Below, piece after piece: positions 9,035-17,829 of a stretch of 64,000 bases of DNA (positions are counted from its first letter, which is position 1; each line of letters starts with the position of its first letter). The stretch comes from Candidatus Melainabacteria bacterium (GTDB lineage: Bacteria; Cyanobacteriota; Vampirovibrionia; Obscuribacterales; Obscuribacteraceae): the NCBI GenBank assembly GCA_020853845.1, contig JADYYD010000122.1, forward strand, positions 1 to 64,000, in the 5' to 3' direction. The notes under the pieces are model-generated. The model worked only from the letters and a program-made list of their open reading frames with translations. It was not told the origin of the DNA and searched no databases. The translations under genes and the position numbers were made by a program.

Positions 9035-10245
9035 GAATTTGACCTACGTTTTTCCTCTTTTGAGTCGGCAAGGGTTCCGGCTATCTTATCGCAGGTACCG
9101 ACTATGGTTCTCAATTCCGAATCACTTAGGTGTTTCTTGCTTAATGCTCGCTCATAATTGCCGATCAAATCGCCCATGTTTGCAGTGTCCGCGTGTACGG
9201 ACGTCTTCCAGGCATTAACGATGTTTTCCGCTGTTTCATGGGGTGAAATGCCAAGCGCTTTGCAGAGGCGGTGCTTGAAGTTTTGTCCGAGTATTTCCAA
9301 AACCGCCGTGTTGGCGCGAGCTCGCCGAAACGCATTGGAAAGTCCGAAAATAAACTCCAGGTTGGAGATCTTTCTTGTCACCAAAACCTGGCGCATCGCC
9401 CCGAATCTTTGCGCGGTGCTCACTACCGCCACTGCCAAAATCAACATGAGCTGCCAAAATATAAGCCCGGTCGGTCCTCTCAAAAGGAAGTGGAAAACAT
9501 TGGTTGCCGAAGAAAACCCGTGGCAGCGCTCATCGAAAATTACTGCACCGCGGGCAGTGCTAAGCCAGTTGCAGAGAAATTGATAATTGGGCCAGGCATC
9601 AGCGTTTGCAAGCTGCCGGTTGCAGCAAAGACTGGGAGCCGTTCCCAAAAGCACCCGCCCTTTGCCGTGTTTGACGACGGAAATAATGGCGCCCGATTTG
9701 TCTGCTACAAGAGGCGTGCCTCCCTTCAATCGGCGCTCGGCGCTGACAAGCAGATTGTCCACGTGTTCGAATTCCGGCGCTTTCGGAAGCGTTGCCGGCA
9801 GTTTCGCGTCGGTGAGATTGTCACCGTCTTTGGTGTCGATGTCCAGTTTGTCGATTAGACGTCTGGTCAGCTTGTAAGAGAAATGATCGAAATAAACGAG
9901 GTCGTTGCCCTTGCTTACCCAATCGAGAATTTGCTTGGCTTCCAATTCCGAAAGGGATTCGGTTGGCTGAAAAATTACCAGCATGCCGTTTGTATCCGAC
10001 AAATTTCTATAAGGCAATTGCCAGGTCTTGCATTGCAAGCCGGCTTTGCCGAGAATTTCCTGCATGCCAGAAAGTCCGCTCGGTTTGCGGTTGAAGACCG
10101 ATATTTGTATCTCGGTTTCCGGCCAAAATTTGTCCTTCTGCTCGTCGAAGGCAAATCCTGAATAAACAGCCATGCCGCTAACAGCAAGCAATGCAAAAAG
10201 CTGCCACCAAATCTTATTCGTTTTTTCCTCTCTGGCGCCGGTCAT
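9031..10245 (-). CDS. DUF4350 domain membrane protein
   Basis: A 404-residue protein with an N-terminal membrane helix ([20 protein letters not shown]), an extracytoplasmic DUF4350-like domain ([42 protein letters not shown]), a family-typical [10 protein letters not shown] segment near 240, a second membrane helix ([16 protein letters not shown]) and a basic cytoplasmic tail. It overlaps both neighbours by 4 nt (DUF4129 upstream, MoxR downstream). DUF4350, DUF4129, MoxR and DUF58 commonly co-occur; the molecular function of DUF4350 is not established. Confidence 0.8.
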   Translation of the reverse strand: MTGAREEKTNKIWWQLFALLAVSGMAVYSGFAFDEQKDKFWPETEIQISVFNRKPSGLSGMQEILGKAGLQCKTWQLPYRNLSDTNGMLVIFQPTESLSELEAKQILDWVSKGNDLVYFDHFSYKLTRRLIDKLDIDTKDGDNLTDAKLPATLPKAPEFEHVDNLLVSAERRLKGGTPLVADKSGAIISVVKHGKGRVLLGTAPSLCCNRQLANADAWPNYQFLCNWLSTARGAVIFDERCHGFSSATNVFHFLLRGPTGLIFWQLMLILAVAVVSTAQRFGAMRQVLVTRKISNLEFIFGLSNAFRRARANTAVLEILGQNFKHRLCKALGISPHETAENIVNAWKTSVHADTANMGDLIGNYERALSKKHLSDSELRTIVGTCDKIAGTLADSKEEKRRSNS

Positions 10246-10916
10246 GAAACTGTCTCCAGATTCTTCGCCCCATTGCTTTCAGCCAGTTTGTCCACTGCCG
10301 GTCGTGCCGATTCTATTAATTCCAGACAACGCTCGAAATCAGCTCTTTCTGCCTGCTTATTGCCGAACCAGACCAGCTCGACCACATCGGCCAAATTACG
10401 AAATGCCACCTGGATTTCGCGGCTCTTGCTGAGCTGATACCAGTATTCGTAATTAGTTCTGGTGGGAGAAAAAGGGGCAATTTTTTGTTCGTCCAATAGC
10501 CGCAGGAACGACAGATATGCGGCACGGCAGGCTGATTTGTAATGCTCCTTTTGCGCCAGGGAATTTGCTTCCGCCAGCCAGCCTTGCGACGTAAGCAGCA
10601 TCTCCGATCCGGATGCACCGGCGCGCGCCAGGCGGCTCAATTGAGTGAGCTTGGTCATGCGCATGAAAACAAGGTAGATGATTACCAGAGCGCACAGAGT
10701 GCCTGCCGCGTAGAGAAGCACCTGCATGAGATTTCCGACCATGCGAGTATCGGAAAAGTCTGAATTGAATAAGTGAAGCTGTTCGAGAAGGTCTTTTACA
10801 AAGCGCAAGATGCGGCTCAGCATTTCCTGCAAGTAGACCAACAACTCGGGCGGCTTATGGTAGTGATAACGACTGGCGACGTCGGCAATCTGAGAAGAGA
10901 TATCTTTAAATTCCAT
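10242..10916 (-). CDS. DUF4129 domain membrane protein
   Basis: A 224-residue protein with one membrane span (LLYAAGTLCALVIIYLVFM) near residue 75 and a C-terminal cytoplasmic DUF4129 domain (ACRAAYLSFLRLLDEQKIAP, NYEYWYQL, LADVVELVWFGNKQAERADF). The Tyr/Trp-containing end is typical of DUF4129. It overlaps DUF4350 by 4 nt and lies 17 nt after the multi-pass gene, so it belongs to the same operon. Function is unknown beyond the association with MoxR/DUF58 systems. Confidence 0.8.
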   Translation of the reverse strand: MEFKDISSQIADVASRYHYHKPPELLVYLQEMLSRILRFVKDLLEQLHLFNSDFSDTRMVGNLMQVLLYAAGTLCALVIIYLVFMRMTKLTQLSRLARAGASGSEMLLTSQGWLAEANSLAQKEHYKSACRAAYLSFLRLLDEQKIAPFSPTRTNYEYWYQLSKSREIQVAFRNLADVVELVWFGNKQAERADFERCLELIESARPAVDKLAESNGAKNLETVS

Positions 10917-10933
10917 TGCTGTGACGCCGCCTT

Positions 10934-11908
10934 TTAATTTTCTTCGCGTACGGCGGCTGTCGGGGCGTTCAGCAAATTGATCTGTCGAACCAAATCAATG
11001 CCTTCTTTGCGCATGCGTAAATCGTAATAGAACAAACCTGTGGCCATGAACGAAATGGGCCAGGTGATGATGCTGACTATCGATTCCCAGGTCTGATTGC
11101 ACAGAGTGTAATAAAAAGGCATTTTGCCGGGGTCGGTCAGAAAATCGGGGCTCATGCCCTGGCGTATGAATTCAAATATAGATAGCAAAAGCAAAGGCAG
11201 TGAAAGCGGATAACTTATGACCATGAGAGCGATGAAGAGCAAAGTGCAGAAATAACCGGCGCGCCAGAAATCTTGAAAGACAAGAGACAGAGTGCGGCTG
11301 CACAGTCCGCCGATCGAAAGGTCTTCGCACGCTCCAACGGCGAAAGCAAAATAAAGTGCGATGCAGGCGATTGTAACCGAGACAAGCAGCCCGATCAGTC
11401 CTATCACCATTCCACCGAGCAAGACGTAAGTGGTAGCCGTATTAGCCTTGAAGAATGCCATGCATACGGAAACAATTACTCCCCAAAATGCAGCGCAGAG
11501 AAATATTGCCAGGTATGAAATAAAGACGACCGAGAGAATTTTCCACTTGCGCTGTGAAATGTATTCGTAAGCCTCTTTGTAATTATCGGCAAATCCCGTC
11601 ACCAGTCTGATAAACGACAGTTGTCGCAGTTGAAGATACAAAGCGGTAACTATCAGTCCAAGAATTCCAATTAGCGCAATTACGCCCGAAACACCCATCA
11701 TGGTCCAATCTTTCTGATCGGCTCTCAGGGAAAGGTTGGTTACGCCCCAGTGAAAAGCTACTTTTGCAGCCGTGAAAAAAACGGTCGGCCACAAAAGCAC
11801 ATGAAAGAAGAGTTTGAAATTCTTGCGATATAGACGAATCGAGCGACCAATGAGGTCACCAACCGACTGTAATTGTTGGGGCGGTGGTTCGAAAATCGCC
11901 TTTTCCAT
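10934..11908 (-). CDS. multi-pass membrane protein, first gene of DUF58/MoxR operon
   Basis: A 324-residue polytopic protein with about six hydrophobic helices (for example FFHVLLWPTVFFTAAKVAF, GVIALIGILGLIVTALYLQL, VVFISYLAIFLCAAFWGVIV). The N-terminus LIGRSIRLYRKNFKLFF is typical of the membrane domain family related to glycerophosphoryl diester phosphodiesterase membrane domains, often found upstream of DUF4129 genes. It shows no catalytic motif. It is the probable promoter-proximal gene of the operon ending at 6745; the promoter should lie in 11909-12083, divergent from the Nudix gene. Confidence 0.75.
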   Translation of the reverse strand: MEKAIFEPPPQQLQSVGDLIGRSIRLYRKNFKLFFHVLLWPTVFFTAAKVAFHWGVTNLSLRADQKDWTMMGVSGVIALIGILGLIVTALYLQLRQLSFIRLVTGFADNYKEAYEYISQRKWKILSVVFISYLAIFLCAAFWGVIVSVCMAFFKANTATTYVLLGGMVIGLIGLLVSVTIACIALYFAFAVGACEDLSIGGLCSRTLSLVFQDFWRAGYFCTLLFIALMVISYPLSLPLLLLSIFEFIRQGMSPDFLTDPGKMPFYYTLCNQTWESIVSIITWPISFMATGLFYYDLRMRKEGIDLVRQINLLNAPTAAVREEN

Positions 11909-12019
11909 CCTGTCAATTTTAGCGAATCCTGAACCAGCGTGCCGGTCAAATTATTGAGCTTGTTCACTTCCGGGCGCTCACCTCTCCGCATCCCTGCCGG
12001 TTGCCATGGTTATATTCTG

Positions 12020-12045
12020 AAACCGAACCGATAACGGTTCGGTTT
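12020..12045. promoter_or_regulatory. palindrome copy 1 (GAACCG-N4-CGGTTC family)
   Basis: Perfect 11-bp inverted repeat AAACCGAACCG / CGGTTCGGTTT with a 4-nt ATAA centre. It lies 38 nt upstream of the Nudix start, in a divergent intergenic region. Two close copies occur at 18850 and 25658. Placement upstream of a start favours an operator for a dimeric regulator; the short T-run after the right arm leaves a terminator possible. Confidence 0.7.
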
Positions 12046-12083
12046 TAAAACCTCGAAGTGGGACTGCAGGAGCTTTTTGTTTG

Positions 12084-12596
12084 ATGAACCGTGCCAATAT
12101 GTCGACGCACATCTTGCCGGCGCTGAAGCCGGTTCCAAATCATTTCACGGCCTCGGCGGTTGTAATCGAGGAGGGTCATATCCTTCTCGTTCATCATCGC
12201 CGCATCGGTGCCTGGCTGCCGCCCGGCGGGCATATCGACGCGGGCGAGCTGCCCCATGAGGCTGCCATTAGAGAGGTTTTTGAAGAGACCGGCGTGAGAG
12301 TGGCTGTGTTGACCTCGGAGCTGCCGATGTCGATCGACAGCGATGCCTTCTTTCTGCAACAGCCATTGTGCATGCATGGGGTTTTCGCTGTTGAAAAAGG
12401 CGCTGAGGTCTATCACGTGGATCTGGCTTATTTATGTGCCGTTGACCGCAGCGAGTCCGGTGAAATGCCTCTTTTGACGGTCGCGCAGGAAGTCCATGAT
12501 GCGGCATGGATACCCATTGACGGTCTTGGCAGCCTTAATTTAGCCAAAAATGTAAGAGAAGTCGTGGATATGGCTCTTTCAAAATTGAAAGCTTAG
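12084..12596 (+). CDS. Nudix hydrolase
   Basis: A 170-residue Nudix protein, hydrolysing a nucleoside diphosphate linked to some group X. The Nudix box is complete (GHIDAGELPHEAAIREVFEE followed by TG), near residues 49-71, after a strand HILLVHHRRIGAWLPPG. The start is ATG 12084 (a TTG directly before it is also in frame), with GCAGGAG at 12066-12072. The substrate cannot be told from sequence; the WLPPGGH variant is common in MutT/NADH-pyrophosphatase-like clades. It is preceded by palindrome copy 1, which suggests regulated expression. Confidence 0.88.
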   Translation: MNRANMSTHILPALKPVPNHFTASAVVIEEGHILLVHHRRIGAWLPPGGHIDAGELPHEAAIREVFEETGVRVAVLTSELPMSIDSDAFFLQQPLCMHGVFAVEKGAEVYHVDLAYLCAVDRSESGEMPLLTVAQEVHDAAWIPIDGLGSLNLAKNVREVVDMALSKLKA

Positions 12597-12713
12597 ACAA
12601 CACAAACAGATCTAAATAAGAGATACTAGGATTCTGAGGGGCACTAGGCGCAAAAGACTTATGGTCAATGCCTGTTGGCGGTTGGGAGTCTTACGACTTA
12701 GAAAGAACTTTCG

Positions 12714-15341
12714 ATGACAGTAGCGCTACTGCAAAAACTTTCAGGGGTTCGGGATTTGAAAAAAATCCTGGAGACCACTGTCAAAGAAATCGGCGAAACA
12801 TTCAATGCCGATTCCTGCCAGATCATGGTCAGCAATCCGCTTGATCCGAACGTCACTTCGATCTGTGAGTTCAAGCCGCATAAAGACCAGAAGCTTCCTG
12901 ACAATCTGCCCAATGTGACCATGCCTCTGGTGATTCACGGGCGCACTTTTGGCGCCTTGAGTCTGACCAGGCGTTCGGATGTTTCTCGCGACGAAGTCAA
13001 TTCCATGCGAGTGGCTTTAGGCGAATTGGGCGATATCATCCGGCACGCTCAAATCAACGACATCATTCAGCGCGACACATTCAGGGATACGTTCCTTGTC
13101 GAAATCGGCAATGTGATGGCTTATTCTCTGGGTATCGGCGATGCGCTCTTTATGGTCGTCAATATTCTTGGCAAGGTTTTGCAGGCGAGCCGCTGCCTTT
13201 TTATCTGCACGGACGACACTCAAGCAGGTTGGAAGTGCTACGAGTTCTGGCAACAAGATAAAGTGCAAAGCTGCCAGGATTATTACTGGCCGACAACCCA
13301 CTCCCCGCTGATCGCGCAGGTTTTGCTCAGCCGTGCGCCACTGAAAGTCTATGAAGGTCAGCTCAATTCCTATGTTTCTCCTGTACAAGACGAATTGCAG
13401 CTTATTAGTGTCAAGTCCCTTTTGGGAGTGCCCTTAAGAACCGCCAACGCCACGCATGGTTGCGTCATTTTGCAGCAGTGCGATTACCGCCGCGCCTGGA
13501 CACGCGGAGAAATCGACATGGTGCAGAATGTCGCTGATAAAGTTGCCGAAGCTTTGCTCAAATTGCCGGCTGAAAAGCGTGCTCGTGAGCCCATCATGCA
13601 GCTCCACCAGAGAGTGGTTCAAGACAGCGGCGCTCAAAGTGAAAGAGCTTCTATCGGCTCGGTTCGCAATGCATTGAAAGGCGCGCTCGGTGCTCAGGCG
13701 ATTCCGACCGCCCGCAAAACTTCACAGCCCTCTATACCTCCGCAGGCCAAAGCAGCGTTGCCGCCGCCTCCTGTGACTCCGGCTCCAGCTCTGGCACCGG
13801 CTCCCCCGGCTGTTCAACCGGCCGCTCAAGCAGCACCGCCTCAGGCTCCTGCTGTGCCACCGCAGGCGACACCATCAGATGCGGCTGCCGCCACTTCAGC
13901 GGACCTGCCGCAACCAACGATAACGCCGGTGGTGCGCGGACAGGGAAGTTTGCAACCGCCGGCGCAAACGGCCGCCGGAAATGCTTTTGCCAATATTCTC
14001 GAGCCGGTTCCGCCTACCACCGCCACCGCTGATGTCCTGCCGATCAGCGCTGAGGAAGTTTTGACCAAGACGGCCGATCTGAGCGAACACCTTGGTGAGA
14101 TCAAAGCCAAAGATCCATATGCGGACATAGATTTTGGAGAGTTTGCCGAAGTGGCGGACTTTACTCCTGCAGACGCCGCTGCAAGCGCAGCTCCTTCTGC
14201 CGCTTTGCCTGCCGAAGCTTTAGAGACTGCTCAGCAGCCTCCTGCCACCGCGGCTCCAGCCTCGCCGGCACCAGATCCGGCGCCGCCTTCGCCTGCCCCC
14301 ACTCCGGCTGCGCCTGCATCTGCACCCCAAGCCGCTCAAGTGTCGCCAGCTTCACCGGAAGCACCAGCCGCCGGTGGTTGGGGCAATCTTGACGATATTC
14401 CCACTCCCAAAGGCGGCGCTCCTGCTGCGCCGAGCGCCTGGGGCGATCTGGATTCTATTCAAACACCGAAAAATGCTCCCAGTGGCGGCTCCGGTGGTTT
14501 GCGCGGCAAGCTCGGCAAAGGCAAAGCGCCCAGTGCCGCGGCTCAAGGCAGTGCTCTTTTGGCTTCGATGCACAAAGACAAGTCTCAATTCAAAGCCGCC
14601 GAAGCACCGCCTCCGGAGCCGGAGGCACCCGCTAAGCCTGAATTCGTTCAGGGCCCTCCGATCGAGATCGATGAAGCCAAGGCTCAGGCGAAATTGCAGG
14701 AAATACTTTCTTCAGCCAATCCGACAAGCGATTACATTTTCGCTACACCAGGTCTGGATGCCCGTATGCTTGGGCGCATCGATGGATGGGTTTCTCAAAT
14801 CGAAGCTAAAGACAAATATTTGAATGGTCATGCCCGCCAGGTCGCTGAATATGCAGTGGCCATCGCGAAAACAGCCGGGCTGGATGAGGCGGCGCAGATT
14901 CTGGTTCGCCAGGTGGCTTTAGTGCACGATGTCGGCAAGCTTGGAGCCGCTGCTCCCATTTTGCAAAAGCGCGAAGAAGAGCTGCATGATTCGGAGCTGA
15001 TTACGGTCATGCGCCATCCGATAGATGGAGCCGAATTGCTCGAGTCATTTCCCGATCTGGCTCATCTGGCGCCGATTGTGCGTGCGCATCACGAAGAGTA
15101 TAACGGTGAGGGCTTCCCAGCCGGTCTCAAAGAAAACGAGATACCGATTGAGGCGAGAATCATATGCCTTGCCAATGCCTATCACAACATGGTCAGCGAC
15201 ATGCGTTATGGACCAGGTATCGACCCGCAGGAAGCGCAACAAGAAATCACTCGTGGTGCCGGAAGACAGTGGGACCCGACCCTGGTGCAGGCCTTCTTGC
15301 AGTGTTTGCAAAGCGGTGCTGTGCCCGCCAAGCACACTTAG
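12714..15341 (+). CDS. GAF / HD-GYP-like signalling protein
   Basis: An 875-residue protein. Two N-terminal GAF-like domains (about 5-110, DSCQIMVSNPLDPN; and about 120-285, ASRCLFICTDD, SLLGVPLRTANATHGCVIL) are followed by a Pro/Ala-rich disordered linker of some 350 residues and a C-terminal HD domain (about 695-870). The HD part has HARQVAEYAVAIA, VALVHDVGKLG and HHEEYNGEGFPAGLKENEIP, close to the HD-GYP signature HHExxxGxGYP but with GFP in place of GYP, and LANAYHNMVSDMRYGPG downstream. HD-GYP enzymes hydrolyse cyclic di-GMP; activity here is likely but the GYP change leaves doubt. The gene ends at a strong terminator shared with rpsA. Confidence 0.82.
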   Translation: MTVALLQKLSGVRDLKKILETTVKEIGETFNADSCQIMVSNPLDPNVTSICEFKPHKDQKLPDNLPNVTMPLVIHGRTFGALSLTRRSDVSRDEVNSMRVALGELGDIIRHAQINDIIQRDTFRDTFLVEIGNVMAYSLGIGDALFMVVNILGKVLQASRCLFICTDDTQAGWKCYEFWQQDKVQSCQDYYWPTTHSPLIAQVLLSRAPLKVYEGQLNSYVSPVQDELQLISVKSLLGVPLRTANATHGCVILQQCDYRRAWTRGEIDMVQNVADKVAEALLKLPAEKRAREPIMQLHQRVVQDSGAQSERASIGSVRNALKGALGAQAIPTARKTSQPSIPPQAKAALPPPPVTPAPALAPAPPAVQPAAQAAPPQAPAVPPQATPSDAAAATSADLPQPTITPVVRGQGSLQPPAQTAAGNAFANILEPVPPTTATADVLPISAEEVLTKTADLSEHLGEIKAKDPYADIDFGEFAEVADFTPADAAASAAPSAALPAEALETAQQPPATAAPASPAPDPAPPSPAPTPAAPASAPQAAQVSPASPEAPAAGGWGNLDDIPTPKGGAPAAPSAWGDLDSIQTPKNAPSGGSGGLRGKLGKGKAPSAAAQGSALLASMHKDKSQFKAAEAPPPEPEAPAKPEFVQGPPIEIDEAKAQAKLQEILSSANPTSDYIFATPGLDARMLGRIDGWVSQIEAKDKYLNGHARQVAEYAVAIAKTAGLDEAAQILVRQVALVHDVGKLGAAAPILQKREEELHDSELITVMRHPIDGAELLESFPDLAHLAPIVRAHHEEYNGEGFPAGLKENEIPIEARIICLANAYHNMVSDMRYGPGIDPQEAQQEITRGAGRQWDPTLVQAFLQCLQSGAVPAKHT

Positions 15342-15416
15342 AATCAAACTCTGCCGGTCGCAAAATACTAATTCAGCAGGAGTGCTTACGCCTGCGATCG
15401 GTTCGACCGCAAGCAG

Positions 15417-15443
15417 AAAGAGGCGACTTTCGCCGCCTCTTTT
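15417..15443. terminator. bidirectional intrinsic terminator
   Basis: Perfect 9-bp stem AAAGAGGCG / CGCCTCTTT with an 8-nt loop followed by a further T. It sits between the convergent stops of the GAF/HD gene (15341) and rpsA (15471). The A-rich left flank would give a U-tract on the other strand, so it can serve both. Confidence 0.85.
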
Positions 15444-15470
15444 CCAAACTTGTCTTACAGCGGTCGTGTC

Positions 15471-16619
15471 CTAGCCGCCGATCAAGTCGCTGACGTCCAT
15501 GCCTCTCAGACTCAAAGAAATCTTGTGCTCTTTTGGAGAGAACTTTTTGATGATTGCTTTGACGTTCTGCCCTACTTGGACGACTTCTTCCGGTTTGACA
15601 TTCGGTGTGTCGGACATCTCTACAGTCGGCAAGAGCGCGTCTACGCCCGGATAGATTTGAACGAATGCGCCGAAGCTCTGAATCTTGCGCACCGTACCTG
15701 ACACCACTTGTCCGTCTTGGAATTTGTCTTCGATCTCTTTCCACGGATCAGGCTGCATCTGTTTCAAGCTGAGAGAGATGTGGCCTTTCTCCTGGTCGAC
15801 CTTGAGCACCTTTGTGGTGATGACCTGACCGACTTTGAGCACATCGGACGGATGGGAAACGCGTTCCCACGAAATTTCCGAGATTGGCAGCAAGCCATCC
15901 AGTCCGCCCAGGTCGATAAAGGCTCCGAAGTCCGCGATACGAACCACTTCGCCTGTAACTTCTTGACCGGCAGCAAGAGTGCTGAGGATTTTCTCGCGCT
16001 GTGCTGCTTTTTCTTCTTGAACAGCAAGGCGTTGGCTGAGGATCAGCTTGTTGCGCTTGGTGTCCGTTTCCAAAATCTTCATCGGGATTTCCATGCCGAT
16101 CAATTCTTCCGGCGTGGTTCCCTTTACGCGCAATTGGCTGGCCGGTACGAAACCGCGCAGACCATAAACATCTACGACTACGCCGCCTTTGACGACTGCT
16201 GAAATCTTGGCGCGAATAGTGTCGTCGTTTTTCTTTTGCTGCTCGAGCAAAACCCAACCGCGGGCTTGAGCAACTCTCTTCAGTGAAAGTGTGAGCTGTC
16301 CGTTTTCGTTTTCCTCGCGAAGGATGTAAAACTCCAGCTCCTCACCGTCTTTGACTACATCTTTGATGTTGTCGACCGGCACGTTGGAGATTTCCTTGAG
16401 AGGCACGAAGCCCTCAGACTTGCTTCCCACATCTACCAACACACCGTCACGCTCGACACGAACGACGAGACCCTTAACGATGTCGCCTTGCTCGTAGCGG
16501 CGGCTGTTCATCGTTTCATCAAGAAGGCGCTCGAATTCAGACCGAGTGTCCTGGTCGTGTTGTAACTGCTTTTCCGTCACTGAAATTGCCACTCCTTTAA
16601 CCTCTAGAAGTTGTTGCAT
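15471..16619 (-). CDS. rpsA: 30S ribosomal protein S1
   Basis: Four S1 RNA-binding domains are visible at about 44-114, 131-198, 218-287 and 303-373 (GLVVRVERDGVLVDVGSKSE; AVVKGGVVVDVYGLRGFVPA; GEVVRIADFGAFIDLGGLDG; GTVRKIQSFGAFVQIYPGVD). The protein binds mRNA on the small subunit during initiation. At about 380 residues it is a short S1, like cyanobacterial forms and unlike the six-domain enterobacterial one. ATG 16619 is used here; a GTG at 16580, 11 nt after an AAAGGAG site, is an equally good start and would trim 13 residues. The promoter and 5' hairpin lie at 16747-16801. Confidence 0.92.
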   Translation of the reverse strand: MQQLLEVKGVAISVTEKQLQHDQDTRSEFERLLDETMNSRRYEQGDIVKGLVVRVERDGVLVDVGSKSEGFVPLKEISNVPVDNIKDVVKDGEELEFYILREENENGQLTLSLKRVAQARGWVLLEQQKKNDDTIRAKISAVVKGGVVVDVYGLRGFVPASQLRVKGTTPEELIGMEIPMKILETDTKRNKLILSQRLAVQEEKAAQREKILSTLAAGQEVTGEVVRIADFGAFIDLGGLDGLLPISEISWERVSHPSDVLKVGQVITTKVLKVDQEKGHISLSLKQMQPDPWKEIEDKFQDGQVVSGTVRKIQSFGAFVQIYPGVDALLPTVEMSDTPNVKPEEVVQVGQNVKAIIKKFSPKEHKISLSLRGMDVSDLIGG

Positions 16620-16746
16620 CGATGCGGTCGAAACCTCGCTCTCGTGTTTTCCGCGAAATGCCCGAGCACTCGCTGGAGCATCGACACGCCGAATTGTCGG
16701 CTGGCTGCCAGCCGAAGATATTTCTATCTTGGCATGCAACCGAAAC

Positions 16747-16766
16747 TTTCCGCCACCGGGCGGAAA
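16747..16766 (-). other. 5'-UTR stem-loop of rpsA
   Basis: A perfect 8-bp inverted repeat TTTCCGCC / GGCGGAAA with a 4-nt loop begins almost exactly at the transcription start predicted from the promoter at 16772-16801. A hairpin at the extreme 5' end of an mRNA can protect it from decay or serve feedback by S1. This is inference from position. Confidence 0.5.
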
Positions 16767-16771
16767 CGTAC

Positions 16772-16801
16772 AATATAAGACAACCCCCGCGCGGACTTCA
16801 A
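16772..16801 (-). promoter_or_regulatory. probable sigma-70-type promoter of rpsA
   Basis: Read on the minus strand: -35 TTGAAG (16801-16796), 18-nt spacer, -10 TATATT (16777-16772). The match is 4/6 and 5/6. It lies about 150 nt upstream of the rpsA start. Confidence 0.5.
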
Positions 16802-17273
16802 GGTTATCTATTGAGGATTGGAGCAACCTTTAGACTTGCTTTATAGTTTCGAGTTGGTCCTTATCCCCCGCAAGTCAGGCTGGTGCCTTGTTTTCGGCTT
16901 CCCTGCCGGCTCCGGTGTGGGTGATTTTGTGAATTTGCCTTATCGGCTATTTATCTAATTCGCTGCAACTTTTCTCTACATCGCTGCAAGTCAGCGCCAA
17001 TTTTTTTGTCCTGGCGCTTAACACAAATAGAAACTCGCCGGAAATTCTTCGCTTGGCTTCTCGAAAATCGTTTTTCGCGGAATCTGTTTTGTCGACTTTG
17101 CCAACCTAACTATATATGTCCGTGTTTAAAAACAGGCAAGTGTATAGACGGCGAAGATCTGTTGCATAGCCCCATGCTGTGAGCTTTTTCATAGTTGCGC
17201 GCTGATCTTAAATCGGTCATATAATGACTCTCGGTCCATTGTTCATCATGGTTTTGACAGGCGGGGCAAGCAA
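16802..17273. other. intergenic region upstream of rpsA and of the exported protein
   Basis: Long AT-rich spacer between divergent genes. It contains a 9-nt direct repeat TCGCTGCAA (about 16961 and 16981) and an inverted repeat AGCGCCA/TGGCGCT at 16993-16999 and 17012-17018 with a T-rich loop. No coding potential was found on either strand. Confidence 0.5.
17195..17225 (+). promoter_or_regulatory. possible promoter of exported coiled-coil protein
   Basis: A perfect -10 box TATAAT at 17220-17225 lies about 50 nt before the ATG at 17274. The best -35 (TTGCGC, 17195-17200) has a long 19-nt spacer. A second candidate pair, TTGTCG (17089) and TATATA (17111), lies further upstream. Confidence 0.4.
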
Positions 17274-17789
17274 ATGAAGCCAGTAAGTTTCTATCGTTGT
17301 TCAGTAATGGGAGCACTTTGTGCCCTTTCTATCACATTGGTTTTTGGTATCGGCGCTGGTGCGCAGACAGCGGCAACTGCCGGCGAAACCCCAGAGTTGA
17401 GTGCTTCCAGCCATGCAGTCGAGCAGGCAAAAGCAAAACTGGAGCAGTGCCGCAAGCAGCTTGATGCGTCAAAAGCATTGTTGCGCGCTGCCGAAGCGGA
17501 GTACAAAGCAGCCGTGGCCAATCGCGCCGCGCTTGGTTTGAGAACGCATGCCAAGCAGCTTGCCGATCGCTCCGGATTGCCGGCCCATATTTCTGATTCG
17601 GCACCGGTTCCGGTTGTCGTGCCGGTAGATTTGCAAAGTCTGCCTGCACTCGGGGTTGGCACTCAAACAAATTCCACATCGCCAGCACAGCAGCCGGTGG
17701 ACCTTTCACCGACTCGCATCAATACTGTTGATTTCAATGCCGAGCCGGCACCGGCTCCGGGCGCGCAACCGCCTGCAGGCGTGCGTTAA
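17274..17789 (+). CDS. small exported protein with short coiled coil
   Basis: A 171-residue protein with a signal peptide (ALCALSITLVFGIGAGAQTA), then a helical Ala/Gln/Lys-rich stretch with heptad character (HAVEQAKAKLEQCRKQLDAS, LRAAEAEYKAAVANRAALGL) and a Pro-rich disordered tail. No family is recognised. It could be a periplasmic tether or a lysozyme-inhibitor-like coil; I cannot choose. It converges on rnc with a hairpin terminator in between. Confidence 0.65.
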   Translation: MKPVSFYRCSVMGALCALSITLVFGIGAGAQTAATAGETPELSASSHAVEQAKAKLEQCRKQLDASKALLRAAEAEYKAAVANRAALGLRTHAKQLADRSGLPAHISDSAPVPVVVPVDLQSLPALGVGTQTNSTSPAQQPVDLSPTRINTVDFNAEPAPAPGAQPPAGVR

Positions 17790-17829
17790 GAGAGGCATCC
17801 CGAGAGGCTGTCGCAGAATTAAAAATAAG

